Positions 1-7,424 are shown, numbered from the stretch's first letter. The stretch: DNA of 12,780 bases from an uncultured Catenibacterium sp. (GCF_900540665.1 NZ_UQGV01000068.1:1-12780), one strand, 5' to 3'. Notes: generated by a model from the letters alone, not told the origin. Made by a program: numbers and translations.

Positions 1-21
1 ATTTTAAAATCAAAGAGGTTT

Positions 22-77
22 TTGGTATTTAGTCGCTTAACTTAATACCATTGGATAAGTAAGATATTGTCTCTTTT
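22..77 (+). terminator. possible terminator of an upstream gene
   Basis: TGGTATT at about 23-29 can pair with AATACCA at about 45-51, with a near-match extension. An outer pair AAAGAG (about 13-17) and CTCTTT precedes a run of six T at about 72-77. The structure is loose and has a long loop, so it is only a plausible end signal for a gene lying left of the window. No coding region is visible in bases 1-100. Confidence 0.25.
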
Positions 78-105
78 TTGTAGTATGAATGTATATAGAG
101 TAGAT

Positions 106-145
106 TTATAACATGATTGACACCTTATATGACACCATGTTATAA
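106..145. promoter_or_regulatory. inverted-repeat operator over the hicAB promoter
   Basis: TTATAACATG at 106-115 and CATGTTATAA at 136-145 are perfect reverse complements, offset by 30 bp (about three helical turns). The right arm covers most of the -10 box and the left arm lies just upstream of the -35. Between and beside the arms TGACACC occurs twice (118-124 and 130-136). HicB antitoxins with a DNA-binding domain commonly repress their own operon, so this is the likely HicB or HicAB site. The repeat is seen directly; the binding is inferred. Confidence 0.6.
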
Positions 146-146
146 T
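117..146 (+). promoter_or_regulatory. hicAB promoter
   Basis: A consensus -35 TTGACA (117-122) and a consensus -10 TATAAT (141-146) are separated by 18 bp. The -10 lies 21 bp ahead of the hicA start codon, leaving a very short leader that carries the ribosome site AGGAGA at 153-158. Both boxes match the sigma-A consensus fully, so an unrepressed promoter should be strong. This fits a tightly autorepressed toxin-antitoxin operon. Confidence 0.8.
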
Positions 147-166
147 AAGAACAGGAGAAATGAATT

Positions 167-424
167 ATGTCGAAATGGGATAAACTAATTTTGAAAATTA
201 GTGCATTATCAAAAGATTTACGTTTTTCTGAATTGAGAAAAGTATTGGAGAGTTATGGATATGTAATGAATAATCCTAAAGGAGGAAGTAGCCATTATAC
301 TTTCAGAAAAAAAGGGTGTATGCCTATCACAATACCTAAACATCAACCAATAAAAAGAGTATATGTTGAAATGGTAAGATTAATTATAGAAAAAGAGGAG
401 AAGAATAATGAAAACGCTCAATGA
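167..424 (+). CDS. hicA: HicA family toxin (mRNA interferase)
   Basis: Predicted HicA toxin of 85 residues, a small dsRBD-fold ribonuclease that cleaves mRNA in the cytoplasm and is neutralised by HicB. The family hallmark is clear: a helix with FSELRKVLESYGY (about 20-32), then KGGSSHYTFRKKG, where His43 fits the catalytic histidine of HicA, then the IPKHQPIKRVYVEMVRLI stretch. It is slightly longer than the 60-80 residues usual in the family. The start is set by AGGAGA 8 bp upstream, and no other in-frame Met occurs before residue 34. The gene overlaps hicB by 17 bases, which implies translational coupling. It looks intact. Family assignment is firm; activity is inferred. Confidence 0.92.
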   Translation: MSKWDKLILKISALSKDLRFSELRKVLESYGYVMNNPKGGSSHYTFRKKGCMPITIPKHQPIKRVYVEMVRLIIEKEEKNNENAQ

Positions 425-770
425 TTATATGGCTTTACCTTATCGTTTAGAAATAGTAGAAGATCAAGAAGAGGGTGGATATGTAGTTTCTTATCCTGAT
501 CTTCCAGGTTGTATCACTTGTGGAGATACAATAGAAGAGGCCATGAATAACGCAAAGGATGCAGAGAAAGCATGGATAGAAGCAGCATTAGAAGAAGGTA
601 TTGAGATTAATGAACCAGATAGCATTGAAGATTATTCTGGACAATTCAAATTGAGAATTCCTAAGACTTTACATAGAACACTTGCTTTGCATGCTAGAAA
701 AGAAGGAATCAGCATGAACCAATATTGCGTCTATCTCTTATCTAGAAATGATGCATTACTTTCAAAATAG
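408..770 (+). CDS. hicB: HicB family antitoxin with ribbon-helix-helix domain
   Basis: Predicted antitoxin of 120 residues that binds and blocks HicA. The N-terminal half has the degenerate RNase H-like HicB fold, with GGYVVSYPDLPGCITCGDT (about 23-41) followed by an EEAMNNAKDAEKAWIEAALEEG helix. The C-terminal part, about residues 80-120 (FKLRIPKTLHRTLALHARKEGISMNQYC), reads as an Arc/MetJ-type ribbon-helix-helix DNA-binding domain. This makes HicB the likely repressor acting at the inverted repeat 106-145. Its ribosome site AGAGGAG (394-400) lies inside hicA, and the two frames overlap by 17 bases. The gene ends in TAG, followed 15 bases later by a terminator. Confidence 0.92.
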   Translation: MKTLNDYMALPYRLEIVEDQEEGGYVVSYPDLPGCITCGDTIEEAMNNAKDAEKAWIEAALEEGIEINEPDSIEDYSGQFKLRIPKTLHRTLALHARKEGISMNQYCVYLLSRNDALLSK

Positions 771-784
771 AACATCATCACTTG

Positions 785-810
785 AACACATACACTTGTA
801 TGTGTTTTTA
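785..810 (+). terminator. rho-independent terminator after hicAB
   Basis: AACACATAC (785-793) pairs perfectly with GTATGTGTT (798-806) around a 4-base loop, and the hairpin runs into five T (805-809). It stands 15 bases after the hicB stop and closes the toxin-antitoxin operon. Confidence 0.8.
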
Positions 811-894
811 TATATAGAAATGAAATTTCAATATTTAAGGTATTAGCTGAACATATATTTCGATTGATAATTTACATTGTTTTATTTGTCTAAA

Positions 895-1476
895 ATGCGA
901 AAAATCTTTTTGTCACCAGCCGGTGCAATTAAGCATGATGGAATCGTACCATCTATGTCTTATAAGTGGTTCATTGGTATGTGGGCTTGGGACTCTTAGA
1001 AACAGGTTGTAACTACTACTCAGTTTAATCCAGAATTAGCTAAAAATAATATTAGAGCATTATTCGACTACCAGATCACTAAAGAAGATGCTATTCGTCC
1101 ACAGGATGAAGGTGCTATCATTGACTGTATTTTCTATAACCAGAACGAAGACCGCGGCGGTGATGGAGGAAACTGGAACGAATGTAACTCTAAACCTGCA
1201 CTTGCTGCATGGGCAGTTCAGAGTGTTTATGAAGCAACTGGTGATAAGGAATTCTTAAAAGAAATGTATCCTAAGTTAGTTGCATATCATAACTGGTGGT
1301 ATAAGAACCGTGATATCGATAAGAATGATATTGCTGAATACGGAGGAATGGTTCATGAAACATGCTATGACTGGCAGAACTATGAAAAACCTCTAACTGG
1401 TGAAAGCTATTATATCGGTGAAGAAGTAGAAGGTTTTGGTAAGATCGTTGGTGTACCATCTGCTGATGGAAATTAG
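895..1476 (+). pseudogene. internal fragment of a GH63 / YgjK-like glycosidase, decayed
   Basis: One continuous frame matches, from memory, the middle of E. coli YgjK-type enzymes (GH63, alpha-glucosidase/mannosylglycerate hydrolase-like, (alpha/alpha)6 barrel). Hallmarks in order are SPAGAIKHDGIVPS, WFIGMWAWDS, NPELAKNNIRALFDYQ, RPQDEG, RGGDGGNWNE, KPALAAWAV and MYPKLVAYHNWWYKNRD. A TAG at 997-999 sits exactly where the family has Trp in WDSWKQ (TGG to TAG). The family's catalytic acid is believed to lie in that WAWDS segment. The homology stops at 1473 in PSADGN plus TAG, so the C-terminal part of the barrel with the second catalytic acid is missing, as is the N-terminal sandwich domain. 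NECNSKP where relatives tend to have NERNSKP suggests another C-to-T change. Codon use is richer in C-ending codons (AAC, ATC, GAC) than that of the neighbours. No ribosome site precedes ATG 895. Certainly non-functional as a hydrolase. Confidence 0.8.
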
Positions 1477-1509
1477 CTACCTCTTTTTTTATTTCAATTT
1501 ATTTCTCTA
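1477..1509 (+). other. T-rich tail, possible half terminator after the glycosidase fragment
   Basis: Right after the fragment, AGCTACCTC runs into a stretch of seven to eight T. This looks like the right arm and T-tail of a rho-independent terminator whose left arm (expected GAGGTAGC-like) is absent, as if a deletion joined the gene middle to the end of its own or another terminator. Evidence is thin. It is also upstream leader DNA of the next operon. Confidence 0.3.
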
Positions 1510-1531
1510 TTTCATAGATGTTTCATATATG
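1510..1531 (+). promoter_or_regulatory. tandem 11-bp direct repeat, candidate response-regulator site
   Basis: TTTCATAGATG (1510-1520) is followed immediately by TTTCATATATG (1521-1531), 10 of 11 bases identical and in head-to-tail phase. OmpR/PhoB-family regulators bind tandem direct repeats at about 10-11 bp period, and an OmpR-family regulator is encoded in this same gene block. A weak -10 candidate TATGAT lies at 1537-1542 with no good -35, which is usual for promoters needing such an activator. Binding is inferred. Confidence 0.45.
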
Positions 1532-1564
1532 GCGGATATGATGAAGAAAAGGAGATGATAAAAA

Positions 1565-2197
1565 ATGAAATTAATAAGAAAAGTAATGATGTTAGGAGTA
1601 GTATGCTTAAGTATTGCACTAGTAGGATGTCAAAATAAGACAGAGGCTCTTACAAGTTCAGTGACTATTAAGGATAAAACAAGTTTTAAGCCAATGAATG
1701 AGACAATAGATTATAAAGAAGATTATGTTTATGAGTATCTAGGTCTTAAATTCAGCTTGTCTCAAAATATAAAAGAGGCTATGAACAATAAAAGTCTTGT
1801 TATGCTTGATTCTCAAAGTGCTTTAAATGAAGAACTAAGATATGCCTTTTTATCTTTTAATAAAGTTTCTCGTAGGCAGCAGGATGCTGTTGTTCAAAAT
1901 ATGAACGAATATATGAAGTGGGAAAAGAACCTAGAACGTTCAGGAACTATTGGAATGTATAAAAAAGGAATGTCTGAAAAAGAAATAACAGAACTGACTC
2001 AATGTACATATCATAAAAAAATAGGTATTTCTCATGATGGACAGTATTCTTATTACATAAGTTATCAGAATGATACATTTAAAAGAGAACTGGAACAGTG
2101 TCATATAGAAATTATTGATCGTTTAGAAGAGAATGATAATGGTTTTGTTTTAAAGGAAAAGAAGGATTTAGAAAATACAGAGGTTTTCAATGATTAA
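1565..2197 (+). CDS. lipoprotein of an ABC/two-component operon, unknown function
   Basis: A 210-residue predicted lipoprotein. The signal peptide has a basic MKLIRK start, a hydrophobic core at about 7-20 and the lipobox LVGC with Cys22 as the lipidation site, so the mature protein would be anchored outside the membrane. I do not recognise a named domain in the rest. It contains YEYLGLKFSLSQNIKEAM (about 57-74), suggesting a small alpha/beta ectodomain, then a Lys/Glu-rich tail. The start is supported by AAGGAGATG (1549-1557). It overlaps the following permease by 8 bases, so the two are translationally coupled. A substrate-binding, accessory or immunity-type role with the ABC transporter is inferred from position only. 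Confidence 0.75.
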   Translation: MKLIRKVMMLGVVCLSIALVGCQNKTEALTSSVTIKDKTSFKPMNETIDYKEDYVYEYLGLKFSLSQNIKEAMNNKSLVMLDSQSALNEELRYAFLSFNKVSRRQQDAVVQNMNEYMKWEKNLERSGTIGMYKKGMSEKEITELTQCTYHKKIGISHDGQYSYYISYQNDTFKRELEQCHIEIIDRLEENDNGFVLKEKKDLENTEVFND

Positions 2198-3377
2198 ACG
2201 TTCTATTTATTATGTCACAAGAAAGAAAAAACGTTCATTAATTATAATGATGATTTTAACGATTATTCTCTCATGTTTATATATTTCTTCCAGTATTACA
2301 ATATCAGCCGCTCAGTTAGAAAAGACCATGTATGAAGCAGCAAATACGTCTCTATCGGTCACAAAGAAAGATCAATCATTATTTGACTATAGGGAATATA
2401 AGGAAATCAAACAAGCTAAAGGCTATACATTACATTATGAAGGTCTCACTCAACCAAGAAACCTTCATGTCATAGAAGCACAACAGTCAGTAAAAAGAGA
2501 TGATTTGAGTGATGAATATAAGAACGTTATGTCTTATCTCGCAACGAATCAGACAAAATCTCATGCTTTATTTAAAAGTGGCAATTTTGTATTAAAAGAG
2601 GGCAGACATATTCAAGAAACTGATTGTAATAAGGTGATGGTTCATGAACAATTTGCGAAAAAGAATCATCTTGCATTACATGATTTTATAAATTTAGACA
2701 ATAATAAGAAATATGAGATTATTGGTATTTTTTCTGGTAAGAAACAAGAAAGATATACAGGTTTAACATCAGATTTTAGTGAAAATATGTTGTTTATGGA
2801 TTATTCTTCACAACAGACAAACAATGTTCATAAAATAATCATGTACTTTGATCATTTGAAGGATACCCGTTTAATGATGAAGCAATTAGAAAAGAATCAT
2901 CCAGATGCTCTTGTTGAAATGGATACTAAGACATATGAGGAAACATTAGAGGCAATTACACATATACAATATATTATAAAAGTGATTGTATGTTCTTTAA
3001 TTGTTGTTGCACTTGTCGTTCTTTCTTTAATTTTAATTTTATGGTTAAGAGAGAGACTTTATGAAATAGGTATTTTATTATCAGTAGGATTCCACAAATC
3101 GGAAATTCTTGGTCAATTTATTTGTGAATTATTATTTGTTTCAATACCAGCGGCGGTTCTTTCTTTTGGATTAGGTCATATATTCCTGAAATATGTAATC
3201 AATGTTTTATTAAAGAATGCATATTCTCTATTATTTGAATATGGATTCAGACAAGAAGGAATGACTTTTATAGGAAGTTATGGGATTCTAGCAGGTGTAA
3301 TCATCATTTCAGTTATAACGACATGTGGAATGTTTTTAATAAAGAAGCCCCAAGAGATTTTATCAAAAATGAGTTAG
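2190..3377 (+). CDS. FtsX-like ABC transporter permease (first of a pair)
   Basis: A 395-residue membrane subunit with MacB/FtsX topology: one N-terminal transmembrane helix (about 17-39), a large extracytoplasmic domain (about 40-258), then three helices at about 262-286, 309-334 and 361-383. The FtsX signature follows the second helix, with LRERLYEIGILLSVGF. Such permeases pair with a LolD/MacB-type ATPase and usually act by mechanotransmission across the membrane rather than classical import. It begins MIKRSIYYVTRKKKRSLI, clearly paralogous to the second permease downstream (MIKNAWAYVTRKKLKSLI), so the complex is probably a heterodimer. The start lies inside the lipoprotein gene, and the stop TAG is part of the next ribosome site. 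The substrate is unknown. Confidence 0.88.
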   Translation: MIKRSIYYVTRKKKRSLIIMMILTIILSCLYISSSITISAAQLEKTMYEAANTSLSVTKKDQSLFDYREYKEIKQAKGYTLHYEGLTQPRNLHVIEAQQSVKRDDLSDEYKNVMSYLATNQTKSHALFKSGNFVLKEGRHIQETDCNKVMVHEQFAKKNHLALHDFINLDNNKKYEIIGIFSGKKQERYTGLTSDFSENMLFMDYSSQQTNNVHKIIMYFDHLKDTRLMMKQLEKNHPDALVEMDTKTYEETLEAITHIQYIIKVIVCSLIVVALVVLSLILILWLRERLYEIGILLSVGFHKSEILGQFICELLFVSIPAAVLSFGLGHIFLKYVINVLLKNAYSLLFEYGFRQEGMTFIGSYGILAGVIIISVITTCGMFLIKKPQEILSKMS

Positions 3378-3386
3378 GAGATTAAT

Positions 3387-4019
3387 ATGACTATATTAGA
3401 AATAGATAATGTAAGCTATCGCTATAAGAATACAAGAGAGAATATTTTAGAAGATGTGAATCAGACATTTGAAAGTGGCCAGTTCTATGCCATTATTGGT
3501 GCCTCTGGTGCAGGCAAATCAACATTATTGTCATTATTGGCAGGATTAGATGAACCACAAGAGGGACATATTCTTTTTGAACAAGAAGATATTAAACAAA
3601 AAGGTTATAGTTATCATCGAAGACATCATATTTCCTTGGTCTTTCAAAATTATAATTTGATTGATTATTTGACACCATTAGAAAATGTGAGATTGGTTGA
3701 TAAAAAAGCATCTTCCTCAATATTGATCGAATTAGGCTTGAATCCAAATCAGATAAAAAGAAATGTTATGAAACTTTCTGGTGGACAGCAGCAAAGAGTT
3801 GCTATTGCACGTGCCTTAGCATCTAAAGCACGTGTCATTCTTGCAGACGAACCAACAGGGAATTTAGATGAGAATACTGCAGATGAAATAATCACAATAT
3901 TGAAGAAGATGGCGAAAGAACGCAATAAGTGTGTGATTGTTGTGACTCATAGCAAACAACTCGCTCAAAGTGCAGATGTTGTTTTAGAACTTAAGGATAA
4001 GAAATTACAGATTGTTTAA
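3387..4019 (+). CDS. ABC transporter ATP-binding protein, LolD/MacB-like
   Basis: A 210-residue cytoplasmic ATPase that powers the two flanking FtsX-like permeases. All motifs are intact: Walker A GASGAGKST (38-46), Q-loop Gln87 in VFQNYNLIDYLTP, signature LSGGQQQRVAIARALA (130-145), Walker B VILADEPTGNLD with Glu155 as catalytic base, and H-loop His188 in VVTHS. The LTPLENV and GNLDENTA segments are typical of the macrolide/lipoprotein/antimicrobial-peptide exporter group. It is slightly short for that group (usually about 220-250), with a compact C-terminus. The ribosome site AGGAG (3376-3380) overlaps the previous stop. It ends in TAATG, touching the next frame. Confidence 0.95.
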   Translation: MTILEIDNVSYRYKNTRENILEDVNQTFESGQFYAIIGASGAGKSTLLSLLAGLDEPQEGHILFEQEDIKQKGYSYHRRHHISLVFQNYNLIDYLTPLENVRLVDKKASSSILIELGLNPNQIKRNVMKLSGGQQQRVAIARALASKARVILADEPTGNLDENTADEIITILKKMAKERNKCVIVVTHSKQLAQSADVVLELKDKKLQIV

Positions 4020-4033
4020 TGGGAGAGAAGTAT

Positions 4034-5407
4034 ATGATAAAAAATGCATGGGCTTATGTAACAAGAAAAAAGCTTAAATCACTTATTATGATATCTGTGA
4101 TTGCAATCATGTCTACATTAGGTGTATTAGGCTTAGCCTTAAAAGATGCCACAGATCTTTCGTCTAAGAAGAGTTTAGGAAATATCACAAATATTTTTTC
4201 AATGGAAATCAATAGACAATATAATCCTGGAACGCCTAGAGGCGGAGGCAATGTAAAAGGACAGGATATTAGTCAGATTGCTCAGTGTAAAGAGATTGAT
4301 TCTTATGTAAAGAGAATCAATAGTGTAGCGGATTTAGTGGGCTATGATATTGTAGAAACACCTGAAACATTGGCTTATCAATCACCTGAAAGAGCAAAAA
4401 ACTTTAAAAGTACAGTAATGCTTACAGGTGTGAATGATTCTTCAAAAGAAAATAAGTTTGTATCAGGGGCTTATAAATTAGTGGAAGGAGAGCATCTTAA
4501 AGCTGGTGATAGAAATAAGATTTTGATGCATAAGGATCTTGCTTTAAAGAATCATTTAAAGGTAGGAGACCATCTTAAAATCAAATCAAATTTATATGAT
4601 GCGGATAATGAAAAGCAGGCAAATGAGATTGTTGAAGTAGAAATTAAGGGACTCTTTGATGGGCATAATAAGGGCGGCGCAAGTGCACCGCAGGAACTAT
4701 ATGAAAATACTTTAATCACTGATGTGCATAGTGCAGCACAGGTATATGGTGAAACAGAAAAGACAGCTGTTTATCAAGACGCTACTTTCTTTGTGAAAGG
4801 TCAATATGATTTGAAACAGGTCATCAAAGTATTAGAGAAGCTTGATATTGATTGGAAAAATTATGTTCTGATAAATGGTGCTTCTAATTATCCAGCTTTA
4901 CAGATGTCTATTTCATCCCTATATGGAATGGCTGATAAATTATTTTATGGTGCATTGATTTTTGCTGGAATAGTTGTTGCGCTTCTTCTTATGCTCTGGC
5001 TTAATGCAAGAAAGAAAGAAATAGCTATTATGCTTTCGTTAGGTATGACAAAAATGAGAATTTTTGGTCAATTGATGACAGAATTAGTATGGATGATGAT
5101 ACCATCTTATCTTATTGCTTACTTTGTTTCTGGTGCTTTAGCACAGTCATTTGGTCATACAATCTTAAATGGGGTGACAGGAGATATAACTAAACAACTA
5201 GCAAGTCAGGGCGTATCAAGTCAATTAGGAGCAGGCGCTGAAGTAGATGGCTTTAATAAGACACTTACGAGTCTGAATGTGCATGTTTCTAGTGATATGA
5301 TGTTTATTGTTATTGGCTTCATGACAGTTGTACTTATTATGGCGTTGGTGATTTCTTCATTTAGAATTCTTAAAAATAAGGAAGAATCACTTATTTATAC
5401 ACGTTAA
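4034..5407 (+). CDS. FtsX-like ABC transporter permease (second of a pair)
   Basis: A second permease of the same complex, 457 residues from the ATG at 4034. It has one helix at about 17-39, a large ectodomain at about 40-300, then helices at about 303-323, 347-369 and 422-443, with the FtsX motif NARKKEIAIMLSLGMTK after the second helix. The frame could begin at 4019 (five residues more, overlapping the ATPase stop). I chose 4034 because GGGAGAG (4021-4027) sits 6 bp before it and because the protein then starts MIKNAWAYVTRKKLKSLI, aligning residue for residue with the first permease. The ectodomain is longer than in the partner and a Gly/Ser-rich insert lies before the last helix. The pair is likely an obligate heterodimer. 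Confidence 0.88.
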   Translation: MIKNAWAYVTRKKLKSLIMISVIAIMSTLGVLGLALKDATDLSSKKSLGNITNIFSMEINRQYNPGTPRGGGNVKGQDISQIAQCKEIDSYVKRINSVADLVGYDIVETPETLAYQSPERAKNFKSTVMLTGVNDSSKENKFVSGAYKLVEGEHLKAGDRNKILMHKDLALKNHLKVGDHLKIKSNLYDADNEKQANEIVEVEIKGLFDGHNKGGASAPQELYENTLITDVHSAAQVYGETEKTAVYQDATFFVKGQYDLKQVIKVLEKLDIDWKNYVLINGASNYPALQMSISSLYGMADKLFYGALIFAGIVVALLLMLWLNARKKEIAIMLSLGMTKMRIFGQLMTELVWMMIPSYLIAYFVSGALAQSFGHTILNGVTGDITKQLASQGVSSQLGAGAEVDGFNKTLTSLNVHVSSDMMFIVIGFMTVVLIMALVISSFRILKNKEESLIYTR

Positions 5408-5423
5408 TAGATAAATATATGTG

Positions 5424-5443
5424 TATAATATAAAAAAGGAGGG
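5424..5443 (+). promoter_or_regulatory. possible internal -10 box and ribosome site before the response regulator
   Basis: The 41-base gap between the second permease and the regulator gene holds a perfect TATAAT at 5424-5429 and a strong AGGAGGG at 5437-5443, 5 bp before ATG 5449. There is no convincing -35. A secondary promoter for constitutive low expression of the two-component genes is possible, but read-through from upstream is equally so. No terminator is visible in the gap. Confidence 0.35.
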
Positions 5444-5448
5444 ATAGT

Positions 5449-6099
5449 ATGGATTTACTGATTGTAGAAGATGATCCTATAATTAGAGATGGTATGAGTG
5501 AATATTTATCAGAATGGGGCTATCATGTCATAGAGGCTAGGGATGGTCGTGAGGCTTTATCCTTATTTAATAAGGATATCAAGGTTGTTCTTTTGGATAT
5601 TCAGCTTCCATTTATGAATGGATTAGATGTTTTAAAAGAAATAAGAAAAGAAAGTAATATCCCTGTTTTAATGTTGACGGCATTTAATAATGAAGAATAC
5701 AAAATAGAAGCCTTTACTCAACTTGCTGATGGCTATATTGAAAAGCCATTTTCTCTGCCTGTCTTAAAAGCGAGAATAGAGGGACTTATAAAAAAGTATT
5801 ATAGTTCTATAGAAATATTCAAATATAAAGATCTAGAAATCAATTTCACAAGTTATACAGCTAAAATAGATGGAAAAGTCATAGATAGTAAGCCTAAAGA
5901 ATTAGAAATATTAAAATGTCTTCTTGATCATGAAGGGCAGGTTCTGTCAAGGATGCAGATTATAGATCAAGTCTGGAAAGAAACAGAAGAAATTCCTTAC
6001 GATCGTGTAATTGATGTCTATATAAAGGAACTTAGAAAGAAGTTACATCTAGATTGCATATTAACTATTAGAAATGTAGGCTATAAATTGGAGAGATGA
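5449..6099 (+). CDS. OmpR-family response regulator
   Basis: A 216-residue DNA-binding regulator, partner of the kinase that follows. The receiver domain (about 1-115) has the acidic pocket Glu7-Asp8-Asp9, phospho-acceptor Asp50 in VVLLDIQLP, Thr77 in MLTA and Lys99 in EKPF, so it looks fully active. The C-terminal winged helix (about 123-216) shows the typical SKPKELEILKCLLDHEGQVLSR, VIDVYIKELRKKL and TIRNVGYKLE elements. Phosphorylated dimers of this family bind tandem direct repeats. The 11-bp repeats at 1510-1531 ahead of the operon are the best candidate target here. It overlaps the kinase gene by 4 bases (ATGA), so the two are coupled. Confidence 0.95.
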   Translation: MDLLIVEDDPIIRDGMSEYLSEWGYHVIEARDGREALSLFNKDIKVVLLDIQLPFMNGLDVLKEIRKESNIPVLMLTAFNNEEYKIEAFTQLADGYIEKPFSLPVLKARIEGLIKKYYSSIEIFKYKDLEINFTSYTAKIDGKVIDSKPKELEILKCLLDHEGQVLSRMQIIDQVWKETEEIPYDRVIDVYIKELRKKLHLDCILTIRNVGYKLER

Positions 6100-7382
6100 T
6101 GAAAAAACTAAAGATATTTCCTAAAATGTTTCTCCAGATATTTTCTATTCTCAGTATTATTGTCTTATTGATTCATATCTCCATTTACTTGATATTTCCT
6201 AGAACTTATCTGGATACTAGAAAGGCTGATATTAATAAAACGGCGAATGAAATATCTCATAATCTAGAAGGTAAGGAAATCAATGAGATTGAAAGAACAA
6301 TTGATTTGTATTCTAAAAACAGCGATATAAAAGTATTTGTGAGTCAAAAAAATAAAGACAATGAAGTAAAGGTTACAAAAGATCTGAATGTGAATTTGAA
6401 CAGCCTCAATAATTCATTAATTATTGAGGAAAGACGTATTACTTTAAATGACGGACATCAATTGTATTTGAAATTTATCTCTACTGCTGATATGGTGCAG
6501 GATGCTAAAGATTTAAGTTTAGGTTTTCTTCCTTATTCATTATCTATTTCTCTTTTATTATCTGCTATCGTATCATTAATCTATTCAAAATCAATTAAAA
6601 ATAATATTGATGAAATTAAGAATGTAACTGATCAAATGATGCAATTAGATAAGAATGTCTGTTTAGTCCATAACAGTGATGACGAAGTAGGAGACTTAAA
6701 GAAGCAGATCAATGAACTCTATTTTACATTATTGAAGTCAATAGATGATGTAGAACTTAAAAATAAAGAAATTCTCAAACTTGAAAAACTTAAATATGAA
6801 TTTTTAAAGGCTGCTTCTCATGAATTAAAAACACCTCTAGCAAGTCTTAAAATCATTCTAGAGAACATGATATATAATGTAGGAAAATATAAAGAGAGAG
6901 ATGTGTATCTTGGACAATGTGTAGATATAGTGGATGATCTTTCAAAAAATATCTCTCAAATATTATCTATCTATTCAATAGATCATCTAAAGAACGATGA
7001 AGAAGATGTTATTATAAAAGATGTTCTTAAAGAAGTCCTGAATAAATATGAGTTGCTCGCATATCAGAAGAATATCGTAATCAATAACAAGGTTGGTTTA
7101 GAGCATATATATATTGGTAGAAATGCATTCAGTGTAGTTTTATCTAATTTAATAAGCAATGCGATTAAGTATAACTGTGATTATGGAAGAATAGATATAG
7201 GGATAAAAGAGAATTGTTTCTATATAGAAAATACCTGCCAGGAGAATCACATGGAATTAAAAAAAGATACAAGTCATGGACTTGGCTTATATATCGTAGG
7301 TAACCTATTAAACAATTATCAGATAGACTATCAGATTATTCAGACAAAGACCACGTATCTCTTTAAGATGAAGATACAATGA
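6096..7382 (+). CDS. sensor histidine kinase
   Basis: A 428-residue membrane kinase partnering the preceding regulator. Helix 1 spans about 11-34, an extracytoplasmic sensor region of about 110 residues follows, and helix 2 spans about 146-163. Next come a HAMP-like linker and coiled coil up to about 230, the H-box FLKAASHELKTPLASLK with His242, the N-box SNLISNAIKYN with Asn355 and the G2 box HGLGLYIVGNLL. The usual DxGxG box is not obvious; the segment IENTCQENHMELKKD stands in its place, a shortened form also known in VanS-like kinases. The real periplasmic-type domain sets it apart from BceS-type kinases, which lack one. Two ATGs in tandem (6096 and 6099) are possible starts. The signal is unknown; an envelope-acting compound is inferred from the ABC neighbours. 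Confidence 0.93.
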   Translation: MMKKLKIFPKMFLQIFSILSIIVLLIHISIYLIFPRTYLDTRKADINKTANEISHNLEGKEINEIERTIDLYSKNSDIKVFVSQKNKDNEVKVTKDLNVNLNSLNNSLIIEERRITLNDGHQLYLKFISTADMVQDAKDLSLGFLPYSLSISLLLSAIVSLIYSKSIKNNIDEIKNVTDQMMQLDKNVCLVHNSDDEVGDLKKQINELYFTLLKSIDDVELKNKEILKLEKLKYEFLKAASHELKTPLASLKIILENMIYNVGKYKERDVYLGQCVDIVDDLSKNISQILSIYSIDHLKNDEEDVIIKDVLKEVLNKYELLAYQKNIVINNKVGLEHIYIGRNAFSVVLSNLISNAIKYNCDYGRIDIGIKENCFYIENTCQENHMELKKDTSHGLGLYIVGNLLNNYQIDYQIIQTKTTYLFKMKIQ

Positions 7383-7424
7383 TGTATAACATAGAATTAA
7401 AAATCACTCAAAGTGAGGATTCTG

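Noticed and set aside
891..912. Promoter TTGATA (864-869) with TAAAAT (891-896) for the glycosidase fragment
   Set aside because: The spacing of 21 bp is too long and no ribosome site follows, so it is probably chance in AT-rich DNA.
997..999. Recoded TAG (amber readthrough or alternative code) explaining the stops in the glycosidase and MATE genes
   Set aside because: TAG is the ordinary terminal stop of hicB, the first permease and the MATE gene itself. The glycosidase is truncated at both ends anyway, and its expected residue is Trp while the MATE one is more likely Gln.
1271..1459. Minus-strand open frame over the glycosidase fragment
   Set aside because: The plus strand there encodes recognisable YgjK-like sequence. 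The minus frame is its antisense shadow with no ribosome site or family features.
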